The notes under the pieces: model-generated
What the model was told of the DNA's origin: nothing
The model's input: only the letters and a program-made list of their open reading frames with translations
The model's database searches: none
In this document: piece by piece, positions 44,039 to 53,633 of the stretch
How positions within the stretch are numbered: the stretch's first letter is position 1
Layout: every line of letters starts with the position of its first letter
Program-made: the position numbers and the translations under genes
Source: Mesorhizobium sp. M7A.F.Ca.US.006.01.1.1
GTDB taxonomy: Bacteria > Pseudomonadota > Alphaproteobacteria > Rhizobiales > Rhizobiaceae
Reading direction: 5' to 3'
Assembly (NCBI RefSeq): GCF_003997935.1
Contig: NZ_RZQL01000001.1
Location: forward strand, 39,066-103,065
DNA length: 64,000 nt

Positions 44039-45232
44039 ATGACGCTGCCGACCGATCCCGTTGAAAACCTTGCCGCCCTTATCCGTTGCGCTTCGGTGAC
44101 GCCTGCTGAGGGCGGTGCGCTGACCGCGCTGGAGACGATGCTCAAACCGCTCGGCTTCCTGGTCGATCGGCCGGTGTTTTCCGAAGACGGCACGCCAGAT
44201 ATCGAAAACCTCTATGCAAGGCGTTCCGGCAATGGTCCGCATCTGATGTTCGCCGGCCACACCGACGTGGTGCCGGTCGGCGACGAAGCCGCCTGGACGC
44301 ATCCGCCCTTCGCCGCCGAGATCGCCAATGGCGAGATGTATGGCCGCGGCGCCGTCGACATGAAGGGCGGCATTGCCTGTTTCATCGCCGCCGTGGCGCG
44401 CCATGTCGAGGCCAATGGCGGTCCGAAAGGCTCGGTCTCGCTGCTGATCACCGGCGACGAGGAAGGCCCCGCGATCAACGGCACGGTCAAGCTGCTCGAA
44501 TGGGCGGCTTCCAGGGGCGAGAAATGGGATGCATCTGTCGTCGGCGAGCCGACCAATCCGGATGCGCTGGGCGACATGATCAAGATCGGCCGCCGCGGCT
44601 CGATGTCCGGCGCCGTCACCGTCAATGGCCGCCAGGGCCATGTCGCCTATCCCTTGCTTGCCGACAATCCGGTGCGCGGGCTGATGAGCCTGGTCGATGC
44701 CTTGCTGCATCCTGTTTTCGACAAGGGAACCAGGGATTTCCAGCCGACCAATCTGGAGATCACCTCCATCGATGTCGGCAACCCGGCCACCAATGTCATC
44801 CCGGCCAAAGCGACCGCGACCTTCAACATCCGCTTCAACGACACCTGGACGGACGAGACCCTGCAGGCCGAAATCCACAACCGGCTCGACCAGGCAGCCA
44901 GGCGCAAGAAGTACCGGCAGGGCAAGAAGGCGCCGGTCGACTACGAGCTCGTCTGGCGTGACCGGCCGAGCCATGTCTTCCTGACCCGTGACGACAGGCT
45001 GATCGAAACGCTGCGCGGCTCGATCAAGTCGGCGGTCGGCAAGGAGCCGACGCTGTCGACTTCCGGTGGAACGTCCGACGCGCGTTTCATCAAGGACTAT
45101 TGTCCGGTGGTCGAGTTCGGGCTGGTCGGCAAGACCATGCACATGGTCGACGAGCGCGTCACCATTGCCGACCTCGAGACGCTGACTCAAATCTACCAGC
45201 GCTTCATAGAAGACTGGTTCGGACAGGGCTGA
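44039..45232 (+). CDS. dapE: Succinyl-diaminopimelate desuccinylase
   Basis: A zinc/cobalt M20-family hydrolase releasing LL-diaminopimelate, for lysine and peptidoglycan. 397 residues. Metal and catalytic motifs: [38 protein letters not shown] with the general-base Glu, [21 protein letters not shown], and the late His in [12 protein letters not shown]. The dimerisation domain has [13 protein letters not shown]. No strong Shine-Dalgarno precedes the ATG at 44039; an upstream in-frame start at 44003 is less likely. A small membrane protein gene follows 5 bases later. Confidence 0.96.
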   Translation: MTLPTDPVENLAALIRCASVTPAEGGALTALETMLKPLGFLVDRPVFSEDGTPDIENLYARRSGNGPHLMFAGHTDVVPVGDEAAWTHPPFAAEIANGEMYGRGAVDMKGGIACFIAAVARHVEANGGPKGSVSLLITGDEEGPAINGTVKLLEWAASRGEKWDASVVGEPTNPDALGDMIKIGRRGSMSGAVTVNGRQGHVAYPLLADNPVRGLMSLVDALLHPVFDKGTRDFQPTNLEITSIDVGNPATNVIPAKATATFNIRFNDTWTDETLQAEIHNRLDQAARRKKYRQGKKAPVDYELVWRDRPSHVFLTRDDRLIETLRGSIKSAVGKEPTLSTSGGTSDARFIKDYCPVVEFGLVGKTMHMVDERVTIADLETLTQIYQRFIEDWFGQG

Positions 45233-45237
45233 ACAGC

Positions 45238-45873
45238 ATGCTTTCGGCGGACGAAACCCAAGCTTCGCTGACGGGCGCCTGGCGATTGATGCTCGGCAAG
45301 GCCGACGGCCTGCGCCTGCTCGACCTGTCGGCCGACGGCTTCTGGAATTCCTTTTTCGCCATTGTCGTTGCAGCACCGGCGCTGATCGTCGGCTGGGTCG
45401 GCATCGCCAACGAAATCGGCGATCCCGACGCCTTCGCGGGGCGCTTCAGCATGCTGGTGCGCTTGGCGATGGTCGACATCGGCTCCTGGGTGCTGCCGCT
45501 GGTTGCGCTCGCTTTGATCGCGCCGCGCGCCGGCATAGGCGGCCGCTTCGTCCACTACGTCGTTGCCAGCAATTGGGCTTCGGCCATCACCGCCTGGCTG
45601 ATGCTGCCCTCGGCGCTGATCCGGCTTTTCCTGTCGTCCGCAAGCCAGGTTTCGAGCCTTGTGTCGCTGTTCCTGTTTGCCCTTTCTATGGTGCTGACCT
45701 GGCGCATGACAAATGCCACCATAGGCAAGGGCGCAGCAGTAGGCTCCGCCGTTTTCGTCGGCATGTTCATCGCGTCGCTGCTGGTGCTGTTCGGCCTGCA
45801 GACGCTGCTCGGCATCACGGTGCCGGACGATGTCGGAGTTCAGAGCCTTTCCGGGCTCGTCTCGACTGGATAA
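45238..45873 (+). CDS. Membrane protein of about five helices, unknown
   Basis: 211 residues. After a soluble start ([31 protein letters not shown]) it has hydrophobic stretches at [67 protein letters not shown] and [19 protein letters not shown]. This is the layout of Yip1-like bacterial proteins, but no name is secure. It begins 5 bases after the dapE stop, so it is in the dapE operon. It overlaps the convergent truA gene by 34 bases. Confidence 0.8.
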   Translation: MLSADETQASLTGAWRLMLGKADGLRLLDLSADGFWNSFFAIVVAAPALIVGWVGIANEIGDPDAFAGRFSMLVRLAMVDIGSWVLPLVALALIAPRAGIGGRFVHYVVASNWASAITAWLMLPSALIRLFLSSASQVSSLVSLFLFALSMVLTWRMTNATIGKGAAVGSAVFVGMFIASLLVLFGLQTLLGITVPDDVGVQSLSGLVSTG

Positions 45874-46610
45874 TCGACACCAGTGAGAAACAGCCCGTCG
45901 GGCGGCGCCACCTGGCCGCAGGCGGCTCGGTCATGCGCCTCGAGTGCTGTTTTCAGGTCGGCCGCGCTCCAGCCGCCGTCGCCGACCCGCTTGAGCGAGC
46001 CAACCATCGAACGCACCTGGTTGTGCAGGAACGAGCGCGCCGAAGCCCTGACCTCGATCATGTCGCCTTGTCGGCTCACATCGAGCCGTTCCAGCGTCCT
46101 GATCGGGCTGTTGGCCTGGCACTGGGTCGAGCGGAAGGTGGTGAAGTCGTGCCGTCCGAGCAGGACCTTCGCCGCTTCATGCATGGCGCCGGCGTCGAGC
46201 CGTTTCGGCACCCACCACACCTTGCCCTTGTCTAGCGCGGCCGGCGCACGGCGGTTGAGGATGCGGTAGAGATAGTGGCGGCCGATGGCCGAGAAGCGGG
46301 CGTCGAAGCTGTCGGAGACGACCGTCGCTTTTAAGATGGCGATGCGCGCGCCTGCCGCCTGCAGATGGGCATTGATGGCATCGCGCACCTTGTCGTCAGG
46401 CCACGCCTTGGCGAGGTCGGCATGCGCCACCTGCGCGGTCGCATGCACGCCGGCATCGGTGCGGCCGGCGGCGCGCAGCCTGATCGCTTCGCCGCAGAAG
46501 TTTTCGATCGCCTGCTCGATCGTCTGCTGCACCGAAGGCTGGTCCGCCTGGTGCTGCCAGCCGGCAAACAGGCTGCCGTCATACTCGATGTCGAGGCGAA
46601 AACGCGGCAT
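45840..46610 (-). CDS. truA: tRNA pseudouridine(38-40) synthase
   Basis: 256 residues. It starts [19 protein letters not shown], and the catalytic aspartate is Asp52 in [30 protein letters not shown] and MSPHDFTTFR-like segments ([20 protein letters not shown]) and [18 protein letters not shown] complete the family pattern. It isomerises uridines in the anticodon arm. truA is usually next to fmt in these bacteria; here a GNAT gene and a repeat lie between. Confidence 0.96.
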   Translation of the reverse strand: MPRFRLDIEYDGSLFAGWQHQADQPSVQQTIEQAIENFCGEAIRLRAAGRTDAGVHATAQVAHADLAKAWPDDKVRDAINAHLQAAGARIAILKATVVSDSFDARFSAIGRHYLYRILNRRAPAALDKGKVWWVPKRLDAGAMHEAAKVLLGRHDFTTFRSTQCQANSPIRTLERLDVSRQGDMIEVRASARSFLHNQVRSMVGSLKRVGDGGWSAADLKTALEAHDRAACGQVAPPDGLFLTGVDYPVETSPERL

Positions 46611-46632
46611 TTGCGACCAGAGCTCTCGCCTC

Positions 46633-46732
46633 GGGCAATCCAGGAAAAGTGTGAAACGGTTTTCCGTTCGGAATTGCGTTAAAACAAAGAGGTAGAGCAG
46701 TTCGCCGTTTCCGTGAAACGGTGGACTGTTCT
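46633..46732. repeat. Intergenic repeat, family 1 (copy B, two modules)
   Basis: The first module reads AATCCAGGAAAAGTGTGAAA... to GCGTTAAAACAAAGAGG. The second is the palindrome pair GTAGAGCAGTTCGCCGTTTC and GAAACGGTGGACTGTTCTAC. The same two modules in the same order occur at 53427. The right end supplies the stop codon of the neighbouring GNAT gene (TAG, 46731-46733 on the minus strand). Confidence 0.8.
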
Positions 46733-47237
46733 ACGCGGCGAGAGCGGTGAAGGCGGAGGCATAGACCAGCGTGCCCGCCTCTGGGGCGTCACCCCAGGCC
46801 AGCGCTTGCAGCGCTTCGCCCTGGTACTCGCTTTCGAAGTTCTCGGCACGCGTGTGGCTATAGCCGAAACGCCCGTAATAGGTGGGGTCGCCCAGCACCA
46901 CGGCCAGCGTCTCACCACCATCCTTGAGGCGGATATGCGCCTCTCGGATCAGCGCGCCGCCGATGCCGCTGCCATGGAACGAGGGCTCCACCGCCAGCGG
47001 CGCGAGCGCCACGGCCGCGAAGGTCTTGCCGCCATTCTGGACGAACAGCCGCGAAAACAGGATGTGGCCGACCACCTGGCCATCTTCTTCCGCCACCAGT
47101 TCTGCAACCGCGTCGCCGCCGGTCACCAGCGCGTCGACCAGACCGGCCTCCGCCTGCTGGCCGAAAGCGTGTTCCTCGACGAGGCGGATGGCCTCGCGAT
47201 CCCGCGGCGTTGCCGCGCGTATCGACATCATGCTCAT
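46731..47237 (-). CDS. GNAT-family N-acetyltransferase, YhbS-like
   Basis: 168 residues with the acetyl-CoA loop [24 protein letters not shown] and the YhbS-like segment [17 protein letters not shown]. The substrate is unknown; it may be a protein or a small amine. The ATG overlaps the fmt stop codon (ATGA at 47234-47237), so it is translated after fmt. The stop codon lies in an intergenic repeat, so the last residues may have changed when the repeat inserted. Confidence 0.88.
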   Translation of the reverse strand: MSMMSIRAATPRDREAIRLVEEHAFGQQAEAGLVDALVTGGDAVAELVAEEDGQVVGHILFSRLFVQNGGKTFAAVALAPLAVEPSFHGSGIGGALIREAHIRLKDGGETLAVVLGDPTYYGRFGYSHTRAENFESEYQGEALQALAWGDAPEAGTLVYASAFTALAA

Positions 47238-48187
47238 GAGAATTTCAGTCCTTTTTCGATCTTGGCCCCGCGCAGGAATTCCGACGCGGCAGCGGGCTTT
47301 CCGCCCGCCCGTTGAACTTCGACCAGCCTGATCGCGCCCGCCCCGCAGGCGACCGTCAGCCGGTCATCGAGAATTCCTCCCGACTCGCCCAACTCTTCCG
47401 AAGGCGACAGGCCTTGCGACAGCGTCGAGCGAAGCAGTTTCAGCCGCTCCTGACGGCCGCCAATTCCTATCTCCGACCAGGCGCCGGGAAAGGGCGACAG
47501 GCCGCGAATATGATTGTGGACCTCACTTGCCGAGCGAGTCCAGTCCACGCGAGTCTCGGATTTATCGATTTTCTTGGCGTAGGTCACCCCATCCACAGCT
47601 TGTGTGGTGAATGTCAGCGTGTTCCCTTCCAACCGCGCCAGCGCTTCCACCATCAAGGCAGCACCGACACTCATCAACCGACCATGCAGATCGCCGGCTG
47701 TCATATCGGGATCGATGGCGCATTTTTCAACCATTCCGACCGGACCGGTGTCCAGGCCCTCTTCCATGCGCATCACCATCATGCCGCTTTCCAGGTCACC
47801 GGCCATGATGGCGCGCTGGATCGGCGCGGCACCGCGCCAGCGCGGCAGAAGCGATGCATGGCCGTTGATGCAACCGAGCCGGGTCGCTTCCAGAACCGCC
47901 TTCGGCAACAGCAGTCCATAAGCGACGACCACCGCCACATCGGCCTGCAAGGCGCTAAAAGCGGCCTGTTCGGCCTCGCCTTTGAGCGAAACCGGCGTCC
48001 GCACCTCGATGCCCAGTCGCTCCGCCTCGCGCTGCACCGGCGAAGGCGTCAGCTCCAGCCCGCGTCGTCCTGCGGCGCGCGGCGGCTGGGTATAGACGGC
48101 TGATATCTCATGGCCAGCCTCGGCGATCGCGCGCAAAGTCGGGACAGAAAACTCCGGCGTACCCATGAAGATGACGCGAAGGGGCAT
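47234..48187 (-). CDS. fmt: Methionyl-tRNA formyltransferase
   Basis: 317 residues. It formylates initiator Met-tRNA using 10-formyl-tetrahydrofolate. It starts [18 protein letters not shown]. The active-site block is [25 protein letters not shown], with Asn and His, followed by [12 protein letters not shown]. The C-terminal OB-fold carries FPGAWSEI. It normally follows def directly; here a toxin-antitoxin pair sits between def and fmt. Confidence 0.97.
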   Translation of the reverse strand: MPLRVIFMGTPEFSVPTLRAIAEAGHEISAVYTQPPRAAGRRGLELTPSPVQREAERLGIEVRTPVSLKGEAEQAAFSALQADVAVVVAYGLLLPKAVLEATRLGCINGHASLLPRWRGAAPIQRAIMAGDLESGMMVMRMEEGLDTGPVGMVEKCAIDPDMTAGDLHGRLMSVGAALMVEALARLEGNTLTFTTQAVDGVTYAKKIDKSETRVDWTRSASEVHNHIRGLSPFPGAWSEIGIGGRQERLKLLRSTLSQGLSPSEELGESGGILDDRLTVACGAGAIRLVEVQRAGGKPAAASEFLRGAKIEKGLKFS

Positions 48188-48230
48188 TTTTCTTCCGAGA
48201 CCTTCTCTCTACCTGCGCCGGGAAGTCAGC

Positions 48231-48647
48231 TCAGGCTTCAAACGGGTTTACCAGCTTCAGGTCAAGTCCGTCGAAGTCTCGAACGTTGAGGGTGGCAAGC
48301 GTGGCGTCGTGCGCCTGGCAGATCGCGGCTATCATCGCGTCCTTGGTTTCGACTGGTCTGCCAGCGAGTCGTCTTGCCGCGGCAATGCGGCCATACTGTT
48401 CTGCGGGCAGATCCCCAAAAACCAGGATCCGACCTGAAAATTCGCCCCGGATCCTCGAAATGCTTTGGAGAAGACCATCCCGCCGGATGGCCTCCTGGAC
48501 AAGGTAGGCTCCGAAATAAAGCTCTGCAAAAACAATGGTGGAGAGAAAAAGGGTCGCAGGCTCTTGGCCGTTCAACCAGTTGAGAACGTTTGGGCTCCGT
48601 TGCCGCGATAGCACGTCCGATATGACGTTGGTGTCCAGTATGATCAT
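48231..48647 (-). CDS. vapC: VapC/FitB-type PIN-domain toxin ribonuclease
   Basis: 138 residues. The PIN-domain acidic residues are visible: MIILDTNVISDVL, FAELYFGAYLVQEAIRR, TKDAMIAAICQAHDATLATLNVRDFDGLDLKLVNPFE. The sequence is of the FitB type. It cleaves RNA, often tRNA, until the antitoxin binds. It lies directly downstream of its antitoxin. The ATG at 48647 is preferred to a TTG at 48656 that overlaps the antitoxin stop. Confidence 0.92.
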   Translation of the reverse strand: MIILDTNVISDVLSRQRSPNVLNWLNGQEPATLFLSTIVFAELYFGAYLVQEAIRRDGLLQSISRIRGEFSGRILVFGDLPAEQYGRIAAARRLAGRPVETKDAMIAAICQAHDATLATLNVRDFDGLDLKLVNPFEA

Positions 48648-48652
48648 TCCGG

Positions 48653-48913
48653 TCAACGGAAATCAGGCGGCCCACGATCGGCCTCACTTCGCGACCTCGC
48701 TATTTCCTGAATCTCGTCGTTTGTGAAACGATCATCGCCGACGAGCGAATAGAGGCGATCGCCGGCCTTTTCGGCGCTGGCAAATTGTGTTGCAAAACCC
48801 TTCTGCATCAAGACGACTGCCTCCTCCGAAAGGCTGCGCTTGTTCAGCCGCGCACTTTCCTCGAGACGCCGTTTCAATTCCGGATTAATCCCACGGATCA
48901 GCATGTCACCCAT
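48653..48913 (-). CDS. vapB: FitA-type antitoxin with ribbon-helix-helix N-terminus
   Basis: 86 residues. The N-terminal MGDMLIRGINPELKRRLEES followed by ARLNKRSLSEEAVVLMQKG is the FitA/VapB ribbon-helix-helix DNA-binding domain. The C-terminal half (GDDRFTNDEIQEIARSRSEADRGP) would wrap and inhibit the toxin. A near-ideal AGGAGG lies before the ATG at 48913. It autoregulates with the toxin through the perfect dyad just upstream (48926). An in-frame start 66 bases upstream was rejected because it runs through that dyad. Confidence 0.9.
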   Translation of the reverse strand: MGDMLIRGINPELKRRLEESARLNKRSLSEEAVVLMQKGFATQFASAEKAGDRLYSLVGDDRFTNDEIQEIARSRSEADRGPPDFR

Positions 48914-48925
48914 AGACACCTCCTG

Positions 48926-48946
48926 TGTGATATCGCTGATATCACA
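48926..48946. promoter_or_regulatory. Toxin-antitoxin autoregulatory operator
   Basis: A perfect inverted repeat, TGTGATATC and GATATCACA with 3 bases between, ending 13 bases before the antitoxin ATG. Size and position are those expected for FitAB/VapBC complex binding. Confidence 0.8.
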
Positions 48947-49029
48947 ACAAGCCGCTATTTTCAATCGAAGGTTCGTCAAGCTGAGCTGCCGAGGCTGATG
49001 GGGAGGGGCCGTGCCCGACAGAGCAATGC

Positions 49030-49560
49030 CTATCCCGCCAGCTTGCCCGGCGCCTTGTCCCTGGCGAGTTTCTTGAATTTCTTCACCACCATGTCGCGCT
49101 TCAGCTTCGAGATGTGGTCGATGAACAGGACGCCATTGAGGTGGTCGATCTCATGCTGCAGGCAGGTGGCCATCAGGCCCTCGGCCTCCAATTCCTGCAG
49201 CTTGCCGTCACGGTCGAGATATTTGACCCGCACGGAGGCCGGGCGCTCGACCTCGGCGTAATAGTCCGGGATCGACAGGCAGCCTTCCTCATAGACGGAG
49301 CGCGCATCGGCGCTCTCCAGGATTTCCGGATTGATGAAGACCTGCGGCGCCGGCGTCTCGTCTTCCTTGGCCAGATCGATCACTAGCAAGCGCAGCGGCT
49401 CGCCGATCTGGATCGCCGCCAGCCCGATGCCTGGCGCGTCGTACATCGTCGCCAGCATGTCGTCGGCTAATTTGCGCAAAGGTGCGTCGACGCGCTCCAC
49501 CGGCTTGGAAACCTGGCGCAGGATGGGGTCGGGAAGGATGATAAGCGGCTTGATCGACAT
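49030..49560 (-). CDS. def: Peptide deformylase
   Basis: 176 residues. The three family motifs are intact: [20 protein letters not shown] (metal-ligand Cys) and [14 protein letters not shown] (two His and the catalytic Glu). It removes the N-formyl group from nascent proteins, the counterpart of fmt. The ATG at 49560 has AGGTGGAA before it; an upstream in-frame ATG at 49620 was rejected. It is divergent from rmuC. Confidence 0.97.
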   Translation of the reverse strand: MSIKPLIILPDPILRQVSKPVERVDAPLRKLADDMLATMYDAPGIGLAAIQIGEPLRLLVIDLAKEDETPAPQVFINPEILESADARSVYEEGCLSIPDYYAEVERPASVRVKYLDRDGKLQELEAEGLMATCLQHEIDHLNGVLFIDHISKLKRDMVVKKFKKLARDKAPGKLAG

Positions 49561-49663
49561 GGCGTTCCACCTAAGACCTCCAGAGAAAAGCGTCAACCGG
49601 TAGGCTGGAGGCTCGTTCACGTTTTGATCTGTGCCGGCAGCGCGAATCGTTTATGCTGTCCAC

Positions 49664-50935
49664 ATGAATGATTTGAGCACCATCCTTTCCGAACCTGTAG
49701 CCCGGCTTGGCGCAACCACGATCACACTCGGCCATGCGCTGGCCTTCGGCGCCTTGCTGTTTCTTGGCCTGTTCGTGGCGCTTGTCATCGCGCTGTGGCG
49801 GTCGGCGAAGGCGCGCGCCGTGGCGGCTGCGGAAGCCGCCGATCATGCCCGTGATGCCGAGGCGCGGATGGCCGGCATTCTGCAAAGCCAGGCCGAAATG
49901 CAGGGTCGTATGGGCGCCATCGCCGAAGTGTTCGGCGCACGGCAGGCGGAGCTGACGCAATCGATCGGCCAGCGCCTCGACGCCATGACCGGCCGGCTCG
50001 GCCAGACCATGACCGAGCAGACCAAATCCACGCATGAGAGCCTGGCCAAATTGCAGGAGCGGCTGGCCATCATTGATGTCGCGCAGGGCAACATCCAGTC
50101 GCTCGCCGGCCAGGTCGTGCAGCTGCAGGCGATCCTCTCCAACAAGCAGACGCGCGGTGCTTTCGGCCAGTCGCGCATGGAGGCAATCGTTGCCGATGGC
50201 CTGCCGCATGGCGCCTATGAATTCCAGGCGACGCTGTCGAACGGCAGCCGTCCTGACTGCCTGGTGAAGATGCCGAACGGCGCACCGTCGCTGGCCATCG
50301 ACGCCAAGTTTCCGCTCGAAGCCTGGAATGCCATCCGCGCCGCCGACGGCGCCGACCTGCAGAAGGCCGCTTCGCAGGCCTTCCGCCGCGACATCGAGAT
50401 CCATGTTCGCGATATCTCGGAAAAATACCTGATCCAGGGCGAGACGCAGGACACTGCCTTCATGTTCGTGCCCTCGGAATCGGTGTTCGCCGAGATTCAC
50501 GAGAATTTCGAGGCGATCGTGCACAAGGCGCACCGGGCCCGAATCGTCATCGTCTCGCCGTCGCTGCTGATGCTGTCGATCCAGGTCATCCAAGCGATCC
50601 TCAAGGATGCCCGCATGCGCGAACAGGCGCACCTGATCCAGGGCGAGGTCATCCGGCTGATGGAGGATGTCGCGCGCGTCGACGAGCGGGTGCGCAAGCT
50701 GCAGGTGCATTTCGGTCAGTCGGCCAAGGACATCGACGACATCCTGGTTTCGACGTCGAAGGTCACCAAGCGCGGCCAGAAGATCGAGGCGCTGGAATTC
50801 GGCGCGCAGCCCGATGGCGATGCCGCCGCGGACGCCGCGTCACGGGCTCCCGCCGCGAAGGTCGATACCGGCGCGCGCGTTGCCGATTCGAAAACCGGGC
50901 AGCTCAGACTGAGGGTCGTCGAAGGCGACGATTGA
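49664..50935 (+). CDS. rmuC: DNA recombination protein RmuC homologue
   Basis: 423 residues. An N-terminal membrane helix (LAFGALLFLGLFVALVIALW), a long alanine-rich coiled coil (about residues 40-150), then the RmuC nuclease-like domain with SRMEAIVADGLPHGAYEFQATLSNG, CLVKMPNGAPSLAIDAKFPLEAW, DISEKYLIQGETQDTAFMFVPSESVFAEI and LMLSIQVIQAILKD. The family limits DNA inversion in E. coli; its biochemical role is unclear. The ATG at 49664 was chosen. A short GC hairpin (50937-50955) lies between it and the convergent GFA gene. Confidence 0.95.
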   Translation: MNDLSTILSEPVARLGATTITLGHALAFGALLFLGLFVALVIALWRSAKARAVAAAEAADHARDAEARMAGILQSQAEMQGRMGAIAEVFGARQAELTQSIGQRLDAMTGRLGQTMTEQTKSTHESLAKLQERLAIIDVAQGNIQSLAGQVVQLQAILSNKQTRGAFGQSRMEAIVADGLPHGAYEFQATLSNGSRPDCLVKMPNGAPSLAIDAKFPLEAWNAIRAADGADLQKAASQAFRRDIEIHVRDISEKYLIQGETQDTAFMFVPSESVFAEIHENFEAIVHKAHRARIVIVSPSLLMLSIQVIQAILKDARMREQAHLIQGEVIRLMEDVARVDERVRKLQVHFGQSAKDIDDILVSTSKVTKRGQKIEALEFGAQPDGDAAADAASRAPAAKVDTGARVADSKTGQLRLRVVEGDD

Positions 50936-50954
50936 GGCGCGGTGCCGGACCGCG

Positions 50955-51359
50955 CTACTGCTCCTCCAACGTGGTCATGCCCTGAAATTCAGGCAGCCAG
51001 TGCAGCGCCGAGCGATGCCATTTCTGCTGTGTCGGGATCAAATCCTGGCGCTGCCGCGCGGTCCCCACGCGAATTCCATAGACCCTCGGACCATCTCCGA
51101 CAGACGTGGCGTAAAGATGCGAGCCGCAGTCCGCGCAAAAGGCCTGGACACGCTTGGCGCCGCTCGCCACGATCTTGATGTAGATTTTCGGCGTGCCCTT
51201 GGTGATGCGATAGTTGCTTTCCGGCGCCGGAACCGTCAGGCGAAAAGCCGTGCCGGTCAGTTGCTGGCAATCCGTGCAATGGCAAATTCCGGTATTTGTC
51301 GGGTCGACCTCCGCCTCATAGGTTATCGCGCCGCAGTGGCAGCCGCCGTCGATCTTCAT
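50955..51359 (-). CDS. GFA-family (glutathione-dependent formaldehyde-activating-like) zinc protein
   Basis: 134 residues with the Mss4-like zinc fold: GGCHCGAITYEAEV, GICHCTDCQQLTGTAFRL and FCADCGSHLYA. These are the two CxC/CxxC sites of the family. Most members are of unknown function. The name comes from Gfa, which was proposed to speed S-hydroxymethylglutathione formation. AGGAGGAACG precedes the ATG at 51359. It lies in the same direction as the CDF gene but separated by its own upstream signals. Confidence 0.9.
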   Translation of the reverse strand: MKIDGGCHCGAITYEAEVDPTNTGICHCTDCQQLTGTAFRLTVPAPESNYRITKGTPKIYIKIVASGAKRVQAFCADCGSHLYATSVGDGPRVYGIRVGTARQRQDLIPTQQKWHRSALHWLPEFQGMTTLEEQ

Positions 51360-51420
51360 CTTCGTTCCTCCTGAATTCCGGTAATCTAGCGGGTCAAGGC
51401 AGCCAGGCAATGGCGCGGCG

Positions 51421-52386
51421 CTAGTCCAGGGTAGGATCGGATGCGGTGTCGATCAGCCTGCGCCGCTGTTCCCAGGTGCCTGTCGTCTGTGGCTTGACGA
51501 ACAGTCGCGTGATCTCCGGCATTTCCTTCTTCAGCTGCGCCTCCAGGCGCTCGACGCAAGCTTCGATCTCGGGCGCCGTCAAATGGTCCTCGAACTCAAT
51601 GCTGAGCCCGGCGACGATCTCTGTCGGCCCCATATGGACGGTCAGGACGCCGTTCGCCCGCTGCACCGCCGGATCCTGCTGGGCGATCGCCAGCACCTGT
51701 CTCTGGACCTCGAGCGAGGCCGGCTCGCCGATCAGAAGGCCCTTGCTTTCGCGGGCCAGGAAGATCGCCGTCGCGCCAAGGATCAGCCCAATGCCGATCG
51801 AGGCGGCGCCGTCGAGTTCCGGCATTTCCAGAACTTCCGCCGCCAGGATGCCGGCGAACGCGACGATCAGGCCGAGAAGTGCCGCACTGTCCTCGAACAG
51901 CACGGTGTAGACGCTCGGATCCTTGCTCGACTGCACCGCCCGCAGCCAGCCCTGCTTGCCCTTCTGCTGGCGGAACTCCTTCAGTGCCACCCACCACGAA
52001 CTGCCTTCGAACAGGAAGGAGAGACCCAGAACAATATAGTTTACCTTGGCGTTGGCGACCGGCTCCGGCGCCATGATATGGATCACGCCTTCGTAGAACG
52101 ACACGCCGGCGCCCAGCGCGAAGACGAGAAGCGCGACGATGAAGCTCCAGAAGTAGAGTTCGCGGCCGTGACCGAGCGGATGCGTGCGGTCGGCCGGGCG
52201 GGCGGCGCGGTGCATGCCGTAGAGCAGCAGGCCGCCATTGCCGGTATCGACCAGCGAATGCACGCCCTCCGACAGCATCGCCGAACTGCCGGTGAAGAGG
52301 GCGGCGGCGAACTTGGTCACCGCGATGGCGAGATTGCCGGCGAGCGCCGCGTAGATGACTTTCTTCGAGCCGCCGTGCCCGGCCAT
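51421..52386 (-). CDS. Cation diffusion facilitator (CDF) transporter
   Basis: 321 residues. A CDF-type divalent metal/proton antiporter with six helices. The first is IYAALAGNLAIAVTKFAAALFTGS, with the transport site MLSEGVHSLVDTGN (Ser/His/Asp pattern of H-x3-D) and the second site VLFEDSAALLGLIVAF. A cytoplasmic C-terminal domain follows. HPLGHGRELYFWSFIVAL is characteristic of the group that exports Zn, Fe or Mn. Which metal cannot be told. It starts at an ATG beside the transglutaminase-like gene. Confidence 0.92.
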   Translation of the reverse strand: MAGHGGSKKVIYAALAGNLAIAVTKFAAALFTGSSAMLSEGVHSLVDTGNGGLLLYGMHRAARPADRTHPLGHGRELYFWSFIVALLVFALGAGVSFYEGVIHIMAPEPVANAKVNYIVLGLSFLFEGSSWWVALKEFRQQKGKQGWLRAVQSSKDPSVYTVLFEDSAALLGLIVAFAGILAAEVLEMPELDGAASIGIGLILGATAIFLARESKGLLIGEPASLEVQRQVLAIAQQDPAVQRANGVLTVHMGPTEIVAGLSIEFEDHLTAPEIEACVERLEAQLKKEMPEITRLFVKPQTTGTWEQRRRLIDTASDPTLD

Positions 52387-52513
52387 GGCATTTGTCCCCG
52401 TTCAAGGCGCAGTCTAGCGGCCAGGCCGCTAAAGCTCCACAGGCATCACACCCCACGAATGTCGGGTCGTCCGAGGCAGCAGCCATGAGGGATCGGCCTA
52501 TGGAAGACGGCGA

Positions 52514-53323
52514 CTACTCGACGATCTCGCTGGTCCACACCTTGAAGCCGGCAAGCGTTCCCGGGCCGAATATATGGGTCAGCGGCACGTCGGCGGCGTC
52601 GCGGCCGGAGGCGATCAGGATGCGGCCGATGCGCGGTGCATTGTTGCGCGGGTCGAAGACATGCCAGCGGCCGCCGAGATAGACCTCCATCCAGGCGCAG
52701 AAATCCATGCTCGCCCACGGTTTCGGCATGCCGATGTCGCTGATGTAGCCGGTACAATAGCGCGTCGGGATGTTGAGCGCCCGGCAGAAGGTGACGGCGA
52801 GATGCGCGTAGTCCCGGCACACGCCGCTCTGTTCGCGATAGGCTTCCGCCGCGGTACGCGTCGGCCGTGCATTGCCGTAGTTGAAGACGATGTGGTTGTG
52901 GACGAAGTCGCAAACCGCCTGTACGCGTGGAATGCCAAGCGGTGTGTTGCCGAACAGCCGCCACGCTTCGTCAGCTAGAAGGTCGCTCTCGCAAAACCGG
53001 CTGGGCAGCAGAAATAGCAGTGTGTCCGCCGGCAGGTCGCGCACCTCGTGCTGCCAGGCCATCAGGTCGCCCATCTCGAAGGTGCCGGGATCGCGGATCA
53101 CCGCGTCGGTGCCGAAGGTGAAACGCCCAGGCGGCGCGACGAACCGGTTGCACCAGTTGCCGAAACTGTCGCGATAGCTTTCGATCGGCACAGGCGGGTT
53201 GGAGATCAGGAAATCCGGCCGCTCGAGATCGGAGGCACGCGAATAGTGGACATTCAGCATCGCGATGAGCGGCGTTTCCTGAGGAAAGTCGAAGCTCATC
53301 TCGCAGCCGATGTGGATTCGCAT
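52514..53323 (-). CDS. Transglutaminase-like protein with an altered catalytic triad
   Basis: 269 residues. The beta-rich N-terminal part (MRIHIGCEMSFDFPQETPLIAML) and the papain-like core are of the rhizobial COG1305 type. The nucleophile region is EQSGVCRDYAHLAVTFCRALN. The place where most members have H-A-W reads DFCAWMEVYLGGRWHVFDPRNN, so Cys replaces the usual His and the Asp follows in FDPRN. A peptidase or amine-transfer role is uncertain. AGGACGAC precedes the ATG at 53323. An intergenic repeat lies upstream. Confidence 0.85.
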   Translation of the reverse strand: MRIHIGCEMSFDFPQETPLIAMLNVHYSRASDLERPDFLISNPPVPIESYRDSFGNWCNRFVAPPGRFTFGTDAVIRDPGTFEMGDLMAWQHEVRDLPADTLLFLLPSRFCESDLLADEAWRLFGNTPLGIPRVQAVCDFVHNHIVFNYGNARPTRTAAEAYREQSGVCRDYAHLAVTFCRALNIPTRYCTGYISDIGMPKPWASMDFCAWMEVYLGGRWHVFDPRNNAPRIGRILIASGRDAADVPLTHIFGPGTLAGFKVWTSEIVE

Positions 53324-53426
53324 TGTCGTCCTGACGGCCTGCCTGACGATCACCCGGCGAAGCTCGGGTCGATGCTGCAGTGCGAAAATGACCATCGCAC
53401 GGACCGCCATGGTTTGCGAGCAAATT

Positions 53427-53527
53427 AGAGCAATTCCAGGAAAAGTGTGAAGCGGTTTTCCGTCCGGAATTGCGTCAAAACAAAGAGTTAGAGCAATTCA
53501 CTGTTTCCGCGAACGGTGAGTTGCTCT
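53427..53527. repeat. Intergenic repeat, family 1 (copy C, two modules)
   Basis: It starts AGAGCAATTCCAGGAAAAGTG, passes GCGTCAAAACAAAGAG and continues with the palindromic second module AGAGCAATTCACTGTTTCCG ... GGTGAGTTGCTCT. It is the same two-module structure as the copy at 46633 and the most complete copy in the window. Confidence 0.82.
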
Positions 53528-53633
53528 AGAAACCGGTTGAAAGCGATACGCTGACGGCGGCAGCAGTCGCTAACCCCTTGCAGTCGGGCGTTTCTCTTGT
53601 TTCACTTGGCTTCCACATCAGGAGGAACGAATC

